NCBI GenBank assembly: GCA_964395765.1
Contig: CAYNCU010000128.1
Coordinates: forward strand, 1 to 12,570
Source: DATDPY01 sp964395765
Lineage (GTDB): Bacteria; Bacteroidota; Bacteroidia; Cytophagales; Cyclobacteriaceae
Length of the DNA: 12,570 bases
Direction of reading: 5' to 3'
Made by a program: the position numbers and the translations under genes. The notes below the pieces were generated by a model. That model made no database searches and was not told where the DNA came from. It saw only the letters and a program-made list of their open reading frames with translations. Of the stretch, positions 1 to 7,914 are shown piece by piece; within the stretch, counting starts at the first letter, position 1; the number at the start of each line of letters is the position of its first letter.

Positions 1-1003
1 CTTCGATAAGAAATTGCATGAGAATGTCTTTTCCCCTGCCTCCCACTGACATTCTTAGCCCGATTTCGCGGGTACGTTCTGTTACTGATACAAGCATGAT
101 ATTCATAATTCCGATACCGCCAACGAGCAGGGAAATACCGGCAATAACACCAAGCAAAACAGTCATCACATTTGAAACGGATGTAAAAGTTGTCAGCAGC
201 TCCGACTGGGCCCTAACCCGGAAATCATCCTGGTCTGCCGGTTTAATCTTATGTAGCTGTCGAAGAATATTTGACACTTCATCAACGACATCATCGGATG
301 ATTTTTCATCTTTTGCCGACATAAATATTCCCTGGGTCCAGGTAATAGCCAGTAAGCGGCGCTGGACAGTGGTAAAAGGGGCAATCAGGAGGTCGTCCTG
401 GTCTTGTCCGAATGTGTTCTGGCCTTTAGACTCGAGAACGCCAATGATTTTCAGGGGGGTATTTTTGAAACGAATGGTTTGTCCTACCGGGTTGACCCCC
501 TCACCAAAAATATTGGTAATTACCGTTTTACCGATCAGGCATACTTTAGCCATGGTCTTGACTTCACGATCTGAAAATACACGGCCCGATTCAACGTTTA
601 TTTTCCGGATGTCAAGATAACTCGGATAGACACCATAAATGGACGTCGGCCAGTTTTTATTTCCCAAAACAACCTGGCCACTGGCCCGGACTTCGGGTGA
701 TATGGCGCTAATGTCCGGTGTTCCCTTTTTAATTGCATTAAAGTCCTCCATGGTTAGTGACTGCTGATCGGCATTTCCAAGCTGAACCCCTCCCCTCATC
801 TGCGATCCCGGCATAATCATCACCATATTGGCGCCCATAGTTGCAATCTGATCCTGGATACTTTTCTTTGACCCCTGTCCGATAGCCAGCATGGCAATTA
901 CAGAGGCCACCCCGATGATGATTCCGAGCATGGTAAGGGCAGCTCTGAATTTATTTCTCCTCAGGGCGTTGAGGGCTATTCTGGAAAGATTTGAATAATT
1001 CAT
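1..1003 (-). CDS. MacB-type ABC transporter permease, 3' end cut off by window edge
   Basis: Inner-membrane permease of a MacAB-type exporter, which in this family couples ATP hydrolysis to periplasmic movements that drive substrate out through a TolC channel. I translated it by hand from the ATG at 1003; the frame stays open to the left edge (334 codons seen). It begins MNYSNLSRIALNALRRNKFR, followed by a first membrane helix at about 22-41 (LTMLGIIIGVASVIAMLAIG). The large periplasmic MacB core domain follows at about 50-270. Near the left edge is the FtsX-type second helix region, with GGIGIMNIMLVSVTERTREIG. Family members are about 400-410 residues, so roughly 75 C-terminal residues with the last two helices should lie outside the window. 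It starts 12 bases after the ATPase stop, so it is the last visible gene of the operon. The substrate (drug, peptide, lipoprotein or other) cannot be read from the sequence. Confidence 0.95.
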   Translation of the reverse strand, partial: MNYSNLSRIALNALRRNKFRAALTMLGIIIGVASVIAMLAIGQGSKKSIQDQIATMGANMVMIMPGSQMRGGVQLGNADQQSLTMEDFNAIKKGTPDISAISPEVRASGQVVLGNKNWPTSIYGVYPSYLDIRKINVESGRVFSDREVKTMAKVCLIGKTVITNIFGEGVNPVGQTIRFKNTPLKIIGVLESKGQNTFGQDQDDLLIAPFTTVQRRLLAITWTQGIFMSAKDEKSSDDVVDEVSNILRQLHKIKPADQDDFRVRAQSELLTTFTSVSNVMTVLLGVIAGISLLVGGIGIMNIMLVSVTERTREIGLRMSVGGRGKDILMQFLIE

Positions 1004-1015
1004 ACTTCGATTTTT

Positions 1016-1762
1016 TTAGGTATCTTCCTCAACCGGAAGTTTCTTTAACATTTCAAGTGCATTTAACCGGTCTGTTACTGTTTGTTCCCTGATGATATGA
1101 CCATCGCGGAAAACAACATTTCGTGTGGCAAACCGGGCGATATCCTGTTCGTGGGTTACAAAAACAATAGTTCTTCCTTTTTCATTCAACTCCTGGAAGA
1201 GGGACATGATTTCGAAGGAAGTTCTCGTATCAAGGTTACCGGTGGCCTCATCGGCAAGGATCACGACAGGATCATTAATCAGGGATCTTGCTATAGCCAC
1301 CCGCTGTTGTTGTCCACCTGAGAGCTGATTCGGCATATGATCCATCCTGTCGGCAAGTCCTACGGCTTCAAGAGAAGCTATAGCTCTTTCTTTTCTTTCT
1401 TTTGCCTTCACCGAGTTATTATAGTACAAGGGAAGTTCGACATTTTCGACCGCCGATGTCCTGGGCAGCAGGTTATAAGACTGGAACACAAACCCCAGTT
1501 TCTGATTCCTGAGGCGGGCAAGCTGATCCTTATTCAATTCGCCCATGTTTACACCATCCAGCAGGTATTCACCGCTGGTAGGCTGATCCAGGCAGCCCAA
1601 TACATTCAGCATGGTAGATTTCCCGGAGCCACTGGCTCCCATGATGGCGACAAATTCCCCTTTCATGATGGTGAAATCAATACCTTTCAGGGCATGGACA
1701 GTAATGTCGCCGATAAAGAAATCCTTTTTCAGTTGCTTAACTTCTATGATTGATTGGCTCAT
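1016..1762 (-). CDS. MacB/LolD-type ABC transporter ATPase
   Basis: Cytoplasmic ATPase that powers the permease encoded just downstream. Positions below count from the upstream ATG at 1822 (268 aa); subtract 20 for the start I prefer. Walker A is GASGSGKST at 62-70, Q-loop Q114, signature LSGGQQQR at 167-174, Walker B VVILADE at 186-192, and switch histidine H224. The motif ATGNLD after Walker B is typical of the MacB/LolD/FtsE group. I prefer the ATG at 1762 (MSQSIIEVKQ...) because family members begin close to the IIEVKQL strand; this gives 248 aa and a 13-base gap after the adaptor gene. The ATG at 1822 would add a very acidic 20-residue leader and overlap the adaptor gene by 47 bases. It has a GGAGG 13 bases upstream, so it is not excluded. 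Unlike E. coli MacB, ATPase and permease are separate proteins here. Confidence 0.95.
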   Translation of the reverse strand: MSQSIIEVKQLKKDFFIGDITVHALKGIDFTIMKGEFVAIMGASGSGKSTMLNVLGCLDQPTSGEYLLDGVNMGELNKDQLARLRNQKLGFVFQSYNLLPRTSAVENVELPLYYNNSVKAKERKERAIASLEAVGLADRMDHMPNQLSGGQQQRVAIARSLINDPVVILADEATGNLDTRTSFEIMSLFQELNEKGRTIVFVTHEQDIARFATRNVVFRDGHIIREQTVTDRLNALEMLKKLPVEEDT

Positions 1763-1775
1763 AATATTAACTGTT

Positions 1776-3089
1776 TTATCCTCCGTTTCTTCCACTTCTT
1801 CCACTACTTCCGCTATTTCCATTCCTGTTATTATTCCTCCGGAAGTTAGGCATAAACGGGCTTCTCGAATCGGATGACTGGAATTGTTTTAACCCGTTGG
1901 CCAGTGTCATGGAAAGGATCACCGAGTCGCCTTCGTTTAAACCGGATTTAACACCATAGTTGATCCCATCCGAAATTTCTTCTTTAATCCGTACCGGGAA
2001 TATTTTTCCATCTCTTTTCACCCATATTCTCATGGGTTCTTCGCCATTCGCATTTCCTCTCCAGGAAGATGAATCGGATCTCATTCTTTGCTGACCTCCG
2101 GGTTTGCCTGCCCCTGAAAACCGGTGGGTTGTGTCACCATGGCTCACCCGGTAAGCCTGTAATAACTGCATGTCGGGTTTAAAATTCACAGCCTGCATCG
2201 GAACCAGGTAATCGTTGTCGGCTTCCTGTACAAAAATGGTCGACGTGGCCGTCATACCTGGCATTAGTTTCTTGTCCGGATTCGGGGCATCGATGATCAC
2301 CGTATAGGTTACCACATTGGAAGTCACTACCGGCTGTAACCTAACCTGGGTAATGGTTCCCGGGAATTTCATGTCCGGGTAAGCGTCAACTGTGAATTCC
2401 ACACGCTGCCCGTCTTTAACCAGGCCGATATCGGCTTCATCAATACTGGCCTCCACCCGCATTTGTGTAAGATCGTTGGCAATGGAGAACAAGGTAGGTG
2501 TATTAAAGCTGGCCGCTACTGTTTGGCCCTGCTGGACGGCACGGTTCAGGACAACTCCGTCAATCGGGGAAGTGATCATGGCATAATTCAGGTTGATTTC
2601 GCTTCGTTTATAATTCGAAAGAGCATTCATCCGGCTGGCTTTGGCCTGTTCGTAATTATAAACCACCTGGTCAAAATCAGCCTGTGATATCAATTTTTTG
2701 TCAAACAAAGCCTTATTCCTGTTATAGGTAGCCTCCTGATAATTCAATTCTGCGGTAGCCTGATCCAGGGTTGCCTTGCTTTGTTCAAGCTGCATTTCCA
2801 ACGGCCGCTGATCGATCTCGGCAAGTAACTGGCCTTTCTTTACATCGGAATTAAAATCGACGTAAAGCTTACTGATGACACCGGAAACCTGCGTACCTAC
2901 ATCGACAGTTTCGATGGCTTCCAGTGTACCGGTAGCCATTACCGTATTGCTGATCTTACCCCGTTGTATGGGAACCGCATTAAAGGTAACGGCTGATTCA
3001 TTTTTTTTGAACGGATTCATTTTAAAAGCAGCAACTGCCAGTATGACCACTGCCAGACCTGTTACCGTTATGATTATTTTCTTTTTCAT
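1776..3089 (-). CDS. HlyD/MacA-type periplasmic adaptor (membrane fusion protein)
   Basis: Periplasmic adaptor that links the MacB-type pump to the outer membrane channel. From the ATG at 3089 it is 437 aa: an N-terminal anchor helix at about 4-23, a split lipoyl domain (first half around VGTQVSGVISKLYV, second half around ITSPIDGVVLNRAVQQGQTV), an alpha-helical hairpin at about 98-168, and beta-barrel and membrane-proximal domains. A TTG at 3122 would extend it by 11 residues and abut the TolC-like stop. I chose ATG because it starts directly before the lysine-rich anchor and follows an A-rich leader usual for this phylum. Two oddities: a Gly/Ser/Arg/Gln-rich stretch at about 324-350 inside the membrane-proximal domain, and an Asn/Arg/Gly/Ser low-complexity tail at about 405-437. 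Order in the operon is channel, adaptor, ATPase, permease. Confidence 0.95.
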   Translation of the reverse strand: MKKKIIITVTGLAVVILAVAAFKMNPFKKNESAVTFNAVPIQRGKISNTVMATGTLEAIETVDVGTQVSGVISKLYVDFNSDVKKGQLLAEIDQRPLEMQLEQSKATLDQATAELNYQEATYNRNKALFDKKLISQADFDQVVYNYEQAKASRMNALSNYKRSEINLNYAMITSPIDGVVLNRAVQQGQTVAASFNTPTLFSIANDLTQMRVEASIDEADIGLVKDGQRVEFTVDAYPDMKFPGTITQVRLQPVVTSNVVTYTVIIDAPNPDKKLMPGMTATSTIFVQEADNDYLVPMQAVNFKPDMQLLQAYRVSHGDTTHRFSGAGKPGGQQRMRSDSSSWRGNANGEEPMRIWVKRDGKIFPVRIKEEISDGINYGVKSGLNEGDSVILSMTLANGLKQFQSSDSRSPFMPNFRRNNNRNGNSGSSGRSGRNGG

Positions 3090-3122
3090 GATTTCAATAT
3101 ATTTTTTGTTGTGATTTTTCAA

Positions 3123-4457
3123 TTAAAAGGATAAAGGTTTGCCCAAATAAAAATCGAGGACTTTATAGGTATATATTAAATTATATTTCGATTGTAACAA
3201 TTTGCTTTCCGCTACGATCTGGTTAGTCTTCTGAACCAGGAAATCAACAGAATTGATCATTCCCTGGTCAAATTTTTCCGAATCCACGTCATAGGATTCA
3301 TTGGCAGCGTCGTATTGATCGCGACTGGCTTCATATTGCGATTGCGCGGAAGTTACATCCACACAGGCCTGTTCAATACTTTTACGAAGCTGGTTACGGG
3401 TATCAATTTCATTCAGCTCTGCATTCTTAACACCGATATCCGCGAGCTCCACCTGTGACTTTACCTGCCTGTTCTGGTAAATGGGGATATTCAGTGATAA
3501 GGCAAGTGTCGGATTGATACCCCGGTTCAACTGATTCGGATAACCAAGGTCCATCAGACTTGAATATCCAGTTCCCAGGGCACCGTTCAGGCTAACCGAA
3601 GGCAAATAACCAGCCTTGGCCAGTTTTATACCGAGCTGTGCGCTTTCCTTGTTGAGGGAGGCACTTTTAATCTGTGGTTTTATATCCAGGGCCGTTTTAT
3701 AAACTTGTTGGGCATCGGGAACCATATGCTGGTCAATGAGACTGTCCATATTTGGATTGACAATCTGAAAATCCGCGGTTACCGGCATTTCCATCAGTTG
3801 CATCAGGTTAACCCGGGCCGTATTCAATTGACTGTTAGCATCGGCCAGTGTTAATTTTTCATTCGCCAGTTCTGATTTTACCTGCAGATAATCCGATTGC
3901 GCGATCACACTGATTGGCAGTCTTTCCTGCGCCAGATTTAATTGTTCTGTGGTGGCATCGACCTGCTTTTTACTGTTAGTAACATTTTCTTGCGCATATA
4001 AAACCTGTAAATAAGCATTCATAATGGTCAGACTGACCGATTCCTTGATGGCTTCAGAATTATAATTGCCGCTCTGGTAGTCGAGCATCGCTTGTTTAAT
4101 AGAATTATTTATTTTTCCTCCATTAAAAAGGATGACACTGGCACCAACGGAATAACTTGTTACGCTCGAGCCCCTCAGGGTATTATCAGTGGATTCCAGT
4201 GACTGATCTTTATTCCAACTGAAATTTTCCCGGGCTGTAGCGCTGACCGAAGGGAACCTTTCGGCTTTCGCCTGGTTCATATATACATCGTTGGACTGAT
4301 TCGACAGGTAACTCTGTCTTATCTGGATGTTCTGGTTCAGCGCATAATCGATACATTGCTGCAGGGACCAGGGTCCGTTGTTCTGGGCATTGACATTACT
4401 CCAGACAAGGCCTGAAATAATTGATAAAAGTAATAATAACTTAAGTTTCAACTTCAT
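3123..4457 (-). CDS. TolC-family outer membrane efflux protein
   Basis: Outer membrane channel of the tripartite exporter. It is 444 aa, normal for the family, from the ATG at 4457; a GTG lies one codon upstream. The signal peptide runs to about residue 25 and ends SNVNA|QNN, a usual Bacteroidota cleavage site. The mature start WSLQQCIDYALNQNIQIRQS is the classic opening of OEP-family proteins. Two repeats of long helices follow, with LNLAQERLPISVIAQSDYLQ in the first half and YDVDSEKFDQGMINSVDFL in the second; the EKFDQGMINSVDFL-type segment is the family's helix-turn motif. It ends YTYKVLDFYLGKPLSF, again typical. It is the first gene of the operon, so the promoter should lie in 4458-4762; I saw no good -7 box for it there. 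Confidence 0.95.
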   Translation of the reverse strand: MKLKLKLLLLLSIISGLVWSNVNAQNNGPWSLQQCIDYALNQNIQIRQSYLSNQSNDVYMNQAKAERFPSVSATARENFSWNKDQSLESTDNTLRGSSVTSYSVGASVILFNGGKINNSIKQAMLDYQSGNYNSEAIKESVSLTIMNAYLQVLYAQENVTNSKKQVDATTEQLNLAQERLPISVIAQSDYLQVKSELANEKLTLADANSQLNTARVNLMQLMEMPVTADFQIVNPNMDSLIDQHMVPDAQQVYKTALDIKPQIKSASLNKESAQLGIKLAKAGYLPSVSLNGALGTGYSSLMDLGYPNQLNRGINPTLALSLNIPIYQNRQVKSQVELADIGVKNAELNEIDTRNQLRKSIEQACVDVTSAQSQYEASRDQYDAANESYDVDSEKFDQGMINSVDFLVQKTNQIVAESKLLQSKYNLIYTYKVLDFYLGKPLSF

Positions 4458-4762
4458 CACAATAAGATTTTAATGTAAAATTATATGCGCCTTTATCTCT
4501 TTAAAAAAGAAATAGACAAAGGGCGGAATTGTATAGACAGAGAGGTTGATTTCAGGTTTGGAAAACTGGGGGTAAATGCATATAATAAGGCTTGGAGGCT
4601 GTCGGAGGTCAGAGGTCAGAGGTCAGAGGTCAGAGGATTTCATTCTCCTAATGAGGCTAAAACAATTAATTCTATTCGATAAAATAAGATCTATCATTCA
4701 ATCAAAGATTCAGTTTAAATTCCTTTTAAAAACCATTATATTTAAATTCTTAATTCCTTCAA
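4458..4762. other. Divergent spacer between efflux operon and TPR gene
   Basis: This 305-base A/T-rich spacer must hold the promoters of the minus-strand exporter operon and of the plus-strand TPR gene. The only recognisable structure is the 7-bp tandem repeat at 4604-4636. A partial match to the Bacteroidota -7 box on the plus strand, CAGGTTTG at 4553-4560 (one mismatch to TAnnTTTG), has no well-placed -33 partner. Reading frames that cross the repeat have no family resemblance and I do not call them genes. Confidence 0.6.
4604..4636. repeat. Heptanucleotide tandem repeat (AGAGGTC)n
   Basis: Four consecutive 7-bp units read GGAGGTC, AGAGGTC, AGAGGTC, AGAGGTC, followed by a partial AGAGG. 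The first unit has one substitution. The array lies about 127 bases upstream of the TPR gene and about 147 bases upstream of the exporter operon. Short direct repeats of this AGAGGTC kind recur between genes in Bacteroidota as far as I remember, and can vary in copy number by replication slippage. Any regulatory effect here is unproven. Confidence 0.9.
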
Positions 4763-6526
4763 ATGCCCGATAAAAAGCCAGGTTTCTTTCAGGAGCTAAA
4801 GCGGAGAAATGTTTATAAGGTGGCCGTAGTGTATGCCATAACAGGCTGGCTTATCATACAAATAGCCGTGGCTACTTTTCCCTACCTGAAGTTACCGCCA
4901 TGGATGATTACAACGGTTATAATTTTTATTTTGATCGGTTTCCCGGTGGCCCTGGTATTGGCCTGGGCATTTGAACTGAGCCCGGAAGGCATTATAAGGA
5001 CTAGCTCGACCGATGCAGAGAACAATCCTTACCCGACCCGTAAAAGAAAGCCGCTTACAGGGCCAGTTCCTTTTACGATTTTGATCCTGATTATGATCGG
5101 TCAGTTTATATATTTCAATTATTTGAAAAAGCCCTCGACTCAAAATAGCCCGAATACTGATAAATCCATTGCCGTATTGCCCTTTGATAATATGAGTAAC
5201 GATCCGCAACAGGATTATTTCAGCGACGGGATGACGGACGAAATTCTTACCGACCTCTTCAAGATCGGGGACTTAAAAGTCAGGTCACGCACTTCCGTCA
5301 TGGCCTATAAAGGGACGAAAGAAAACATTAAAAAGATCGCTGAGGACCTGGGAGTCACCTTTATCCTGGAAGGCAGCGTGCAGAAGTCGGGCAATAAAGT
5401 AAGGATCAATGTACAATTGATCAATGCCAAAACCGACGATCATCTCTGGGCTGAAAACTATGACCGGGAATTGAAAGATGTTTTTTCTATTCAGAGCGAG
5501 GTATCTCAGAAAATTGCCAATTCTTTGAAGGCCAAAATATCGCCGGAGGTTAAACAACGTATTGAAAACGTTCCCACCAGCAATTCGGAGGCTTATGATC
5601 TTTTCCTTAAGGGCAGGGAACAGATCGGATTTTATTATTCAAAATTTAAATATCCTTATATCCTTAAAGCATTGGAATATTTTAACCAGGCTATTGCGCT
5701 TGATTCGACTTATTCCAACGCTTACGCCGGATTAGGCCAGGCGTATTGGGTGCGTGCCCAGTTTGCACCGGATTATGTTCCCCGGTTCTGGGAGCTTGCC
5801 AAGAAGTACGCACTCAAGGCGATTGACCTTGACCCCGGCAATGCATTGGCTTATACCGAATTAGCCAATGTACAATACAAATGGGATTGGGATAAACAAT
5901 CGGCTTTGCTTTCCTTTAAAAAAGCCATCGCATTAGACCCGGGAAATCCGGATTTCCGGGATGATATTATTTTCTTTTATTTCAGAGTCAATGATTGTAC
6001 TGACATTGAAAAAGAATCGGAAATATTAACCTCCTTTGAAAATGCAGAATACGATCCGGTAAGATATTTTTTTTCAGCTATATGCAAAAAGGATATGAAC
6101 AAAATTGCAGCGCTTAAAGCTGAAGATTATGGAAATTTTTCGGGAAGCGTTTTAATGTATCAGGGAAAATATAAAAAATATATTCAATCGGTTAATCCGG
6201 AAGACAGCGTTATACTGAACGATATTTTCGGCATTGGAATGGAAGGTGAGGCCTATGCGCTTTCCGGTGATACCCTAAAGGCTAAAAAGGTAATCCAGGA
6301 CCTCAACGAGTTCTCTAAAAGAAGGTATATATCAAAATGCGTATATGTGCCCATTTATATTGCTTTAGGTCAAAAGAAAAAAGCATTGGATTTGCTGGAA
6401 GAAGCTCTTAAGGAACGTGATTTCTTCATTCATTGCATGAAGGAATTTTATGTCTCCATTTACCGGGTACAGGACGATCCGCGCTATAAAAATATTATGG
6501 ATCGATCGTGGATCCCTCAAGAGTAA
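4763..6526 (+). CDS. Membrane-anchored TolB/FlgO-like TPR protein
   Basis: 587 aa. The N-terminus (FFQELKRRNVYKVAVVYAI, then GWLIIQ) and the later ALVLAWAFELSPEGI are hallmarks of a large family in which this two-helix module precedes signalling or TPR domains. Membrane helices are visible at about 17-40, 47-70 and 102-120. A TolB-N/FlgO-like domain follows at about 134-255 (KSIAVLPFDNMSNDPQQDYF, then SDGMTDEILTDL, VRSRTSVMAYKG, ILEGSVQKSGNKVRI). TPR repeats occupy about 274-395 (LEYFNQAIALDS, AIDLDPGNALAY, AIALDPGNP), with a further repeat at about 525-550. Relatives often carry an adenylate cyclase or a winged-helix DNA-binding domain at the N-terminus; none is present here, so it is likely an inner-membrane scaffold with the TPRs on one side. 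Its partner and role are unknown. The ATG at 4763 begins directly before the conserved N-terminus. It is transcribed away from the exporter operon, and a functional link is not shown. Confidence 0.9.
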   Translation: MPDKKPGFFQELKRRNVYKVAVVYAITGWLIIQIAVATFPYLKLPPWMITTVIIFILIGFPVALVLAWAFELSPEGIIRTSSTDAENNPYPTRKRKPLTGPVPFTILILIMIGQFIYFNYLKKPSTQNSPNTDKSIAVLPFDNMSNDPQQDYFSDGMTDEILTDLFKIGDLKVRSRTSVMAYKGTKENIKKIAEDLGVTFILEGSVQKSGNKVRINVQLINAKTDDHLWAENYDRELKDVFSIQSEVSQKIANSLKAKISPEVKQRIENVPTSNSEAYDLFLKGREQIGFYYSKFKYPYILKALEYFNQAIALDSTYSNAYAGLGQAYWVRAQFAPDYVPRFWELAKKYALKAIDLDPGNALAYTELANVQYKWDWDKQSALLSFKKAIALDPGNPDFRDDIIFFYFRVNDCTDIEKESEILTSFENAEYDPVRYFFSAICKKDMNKIAALKAEDYGNFSGSVLMYQGKYKKYIQSVNPEDSVILNDIFGIGMEGEAYALSGDTLKAKKVIQDLNEFSKRRYISKCVYVPIYIALGQKKKALDLLEEALKERDFFIHCMKEFYVSIYRVQDDPRYKNIMDRSWIPQE

Positions 6527-6598
6527 ATCTTCGATAACCAATTCTGACCATACGGTCCTTCTCCAGGTTCGAAAATTAAAAACCTCCTTTTATAGAAA

Positions 6599-6692
6599 AG
6601 TTTCACAGAGATACCCGGAGAAGGTACTGAGGGTCTCAGAGAAAAAAACATTTAAATATCTCAATGACCTCCCTATGGCTCTCCGTGAAACT
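6599..6692. repeat. Degenerate inverted repeat in convergent spacer
   Basis: The 193-base gap between the convergent TPR and secreted-protein genes contains two 13-base arms, AGTTTCACAGAGA (6599-6611) and TCTCCGTGAAACT (6680-6692), complementary at 12 of 13 positions. The left arm continues into purine-rich units (CCGGAGAAGG, CTGAGGGTCTCAGAG) that resemble decayed copies of a CACAGAGA-type unit. I recall similar CACAGAGA/TCTCTGTG arrays scattered between genes in environmental Bacteroidota, so this may be the remnant of such a dispersed repeat. It could also act as a bidirectional hairpin at the ends of the two transcripts, though a 68-base loop is long for that. Confidence 0.5.
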
Positions 6693-6719
6693 GAAAATAA
6701 TTTTTTCTTATTTTTCGAT

Positions 6720-7496
6720 TTATCTCAATTTTTTTATCAGCGTCGCCAGGTACTGCCACCTATCATCGCGGGTAGCTACACCTTTATTTACAGGATCCAT
6801 ATCCGTTACATATTTTGAAAGATCCAAAGAAAGGCTGGATATATATTGATTTGAGTCCTTAAACATATTGAAGGTGATGTGTGTTGCATAGGCATCCGTT
6901 CCCGAAGGTAAAATTATCCTTGCCACCGACCAGCTTCCTTTTAGGCCTTCATCCACTGCTTTCTGATGAATGGGTTTGAACACATCGCTTTCCGCTTTTT
7001 CATAAGCTGCCGCATCATTGGCCTTCATAAAATCCATCTGCGCCACAGTTCCCAACGGCATATCAAATTTATCCTGGGTACCGTCTATATTTTCCAACAA
7101 TAATACTTCGGCCCTTGAACGCGTTTCCGCTCCTGCAGTAATCTTTTTTGTAATGTCATCGGGCGACATATTGGGATAAGCTTTTTTGGCGAAAGCTAAT
7201 ATCTGGTCCAATGAAGGCCCCGCCATCATTTTGTTCATATCATTATAAACCGTGACGGCCAGGTACTGGTAGCCCTGGTCCTGGCCACCCGGCTGGAGGG
7301 CCCAGAGATCCCAACCGATACAGGCGCCTTCCTTGATGGCTTCCTGGTGGATCTTTGACCAGAAATCTTCGTACGCCATGTAAGCGGTAATGTTTTTATC
7401 CTGAACTTTCATGAATTCGAATGACAGATACTCTTTCTGGCAATAGGCCTGTAGTCCCGCAAGCATAAAGCCAATGGTAAATAGTTTTTTAAGCAT
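6720..7496 (-). CDS. Secreted protein with internally duplicated domain, function unknown
   Basis: 258 aa with a Sec signal peptide (MLKKLFTIGFMLAGLQAYC|QKE); the cysteine before the cleavage site does not fit a lipobox because tyrosine precedes it. The mature protein repeats one unit: residues 27-92 hold FEFMK, then FWSKIHQEAIKEG at 45-57 and ALQPGG; residues 154-218 hold MDFMK, then VFKPIHQKAVDEG at 172-184 and ILPSGT. Each copy has a strand, two helices and further strands (YLAVTVYNDM; ATHITFNMF), which suggests a tandem dimeric alpha/beta-barrel (ferredoxin-like, NIPSNAP/EthD-like) fold. This is inferred from pattern alone. No catalytic motif is clear. It is probably periplasmic or exported and is monocistronic, converging on the TPR gene and diverging from the metallo-hydrolase gene. 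Confidence 0.85.
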   Translation of the reverse strand: MLKKLFTIGFMLAGLQAYCQKEYLSFEFMKVQDKNITAYMAYEDFWSKIHQEAIKEGACIGWDLWALQPGGQDQGYQYLAVTVYNDMNKMMAGPSLDQILAFAKKAYPNMSPDDITKKITAGAETRSRAEVLLLENIDGTQDKFDMPLGTVAQMDFMKANDAAAYEKAESDVFKPIHQKAVDEGLKGSWSVARIILPSGTDAYATHITFNMFKDSNQYISSLSLDLSKYVTDMDPVNKGVATRDDRWQYLATLIKKLR

Positions 7497-7914
7497 GATT
7501 AAATGTTTAAGGTGATTAGTGTAATTGATTAAATAATCGACTTGAACCCGGTCAATTAATCAGTAATGATCTAAATGCCGGATAAAATATAAAGTACCAA
7601 TAATCCGTTTAGCTGAGTTGAATTTCCCGTCGGTTTGCAACGAATGCCCTTCGTTTAAGGCCAGCGAATGCGGTTTTTAAATTAATTAACTCAATGTAAA
7701 TCAATTATTTATAAATTCAAAATCCGGATATAAATTTTTAATAATTCAAGCCATTTCCTATACCCGCGAATTGCTTAAAGCGAATTATTTCAATTCATAA
7801 TGGATACATCAAGAGCCCGCGTCATGGAAACATTTATCTTTTTTTAATTTCTTGTTTTCAATCTCCTTTTTATTAACTTACAAATCCTTTGTCATCTATC
7901 ACTCTTCAATTCCC
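7497..7914. other. Divergent spacer, no gene seen
   Basis: This 418-base A/T-rich stretch lies between the divergent starts at 7496 and 7915. It should hold both promoters, but neither strand has a full TAnnTTTG box at a sensible distance. A 6-bp hairpin, AACGAA-tgccc-TTCGTT at 7639-7655, sits in its middle, and CGAATGC occurs twice nearby (7641-7647 and about 7665). No conserved coding frame, RNA gene or known riboswitch core was recognised. Confidence 0.5.

Noticed and set aside
18..620. Plus-strand 200-codon frame across the left edge
   Set aside because: It is antisense to the MacB-type permease, which has clear family motifs in the minus frame; the plus frame shows no family pattern.
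4485..4773. Short plus-strand frames over the 7-bp repeat
   Set aside because: The repeated residues arise from the heptanucleotide array in any frame; there is no start context, domain or signal.
6450..6818. Plus-strand frame across the end of the TPR gene and the spacer
   Set aside because: It overlaps the TPR gene, crosses the repeat and runs antisense into the secreted-protein gene, with no family resemblance.
7639..7655. Hairpin AACGAA-tgccc-TTCGTT
   Set aside because: The 6-bp stem has no T-run after it and lies between divergent starts, so it is not a terminator; a regulatory role has no support.
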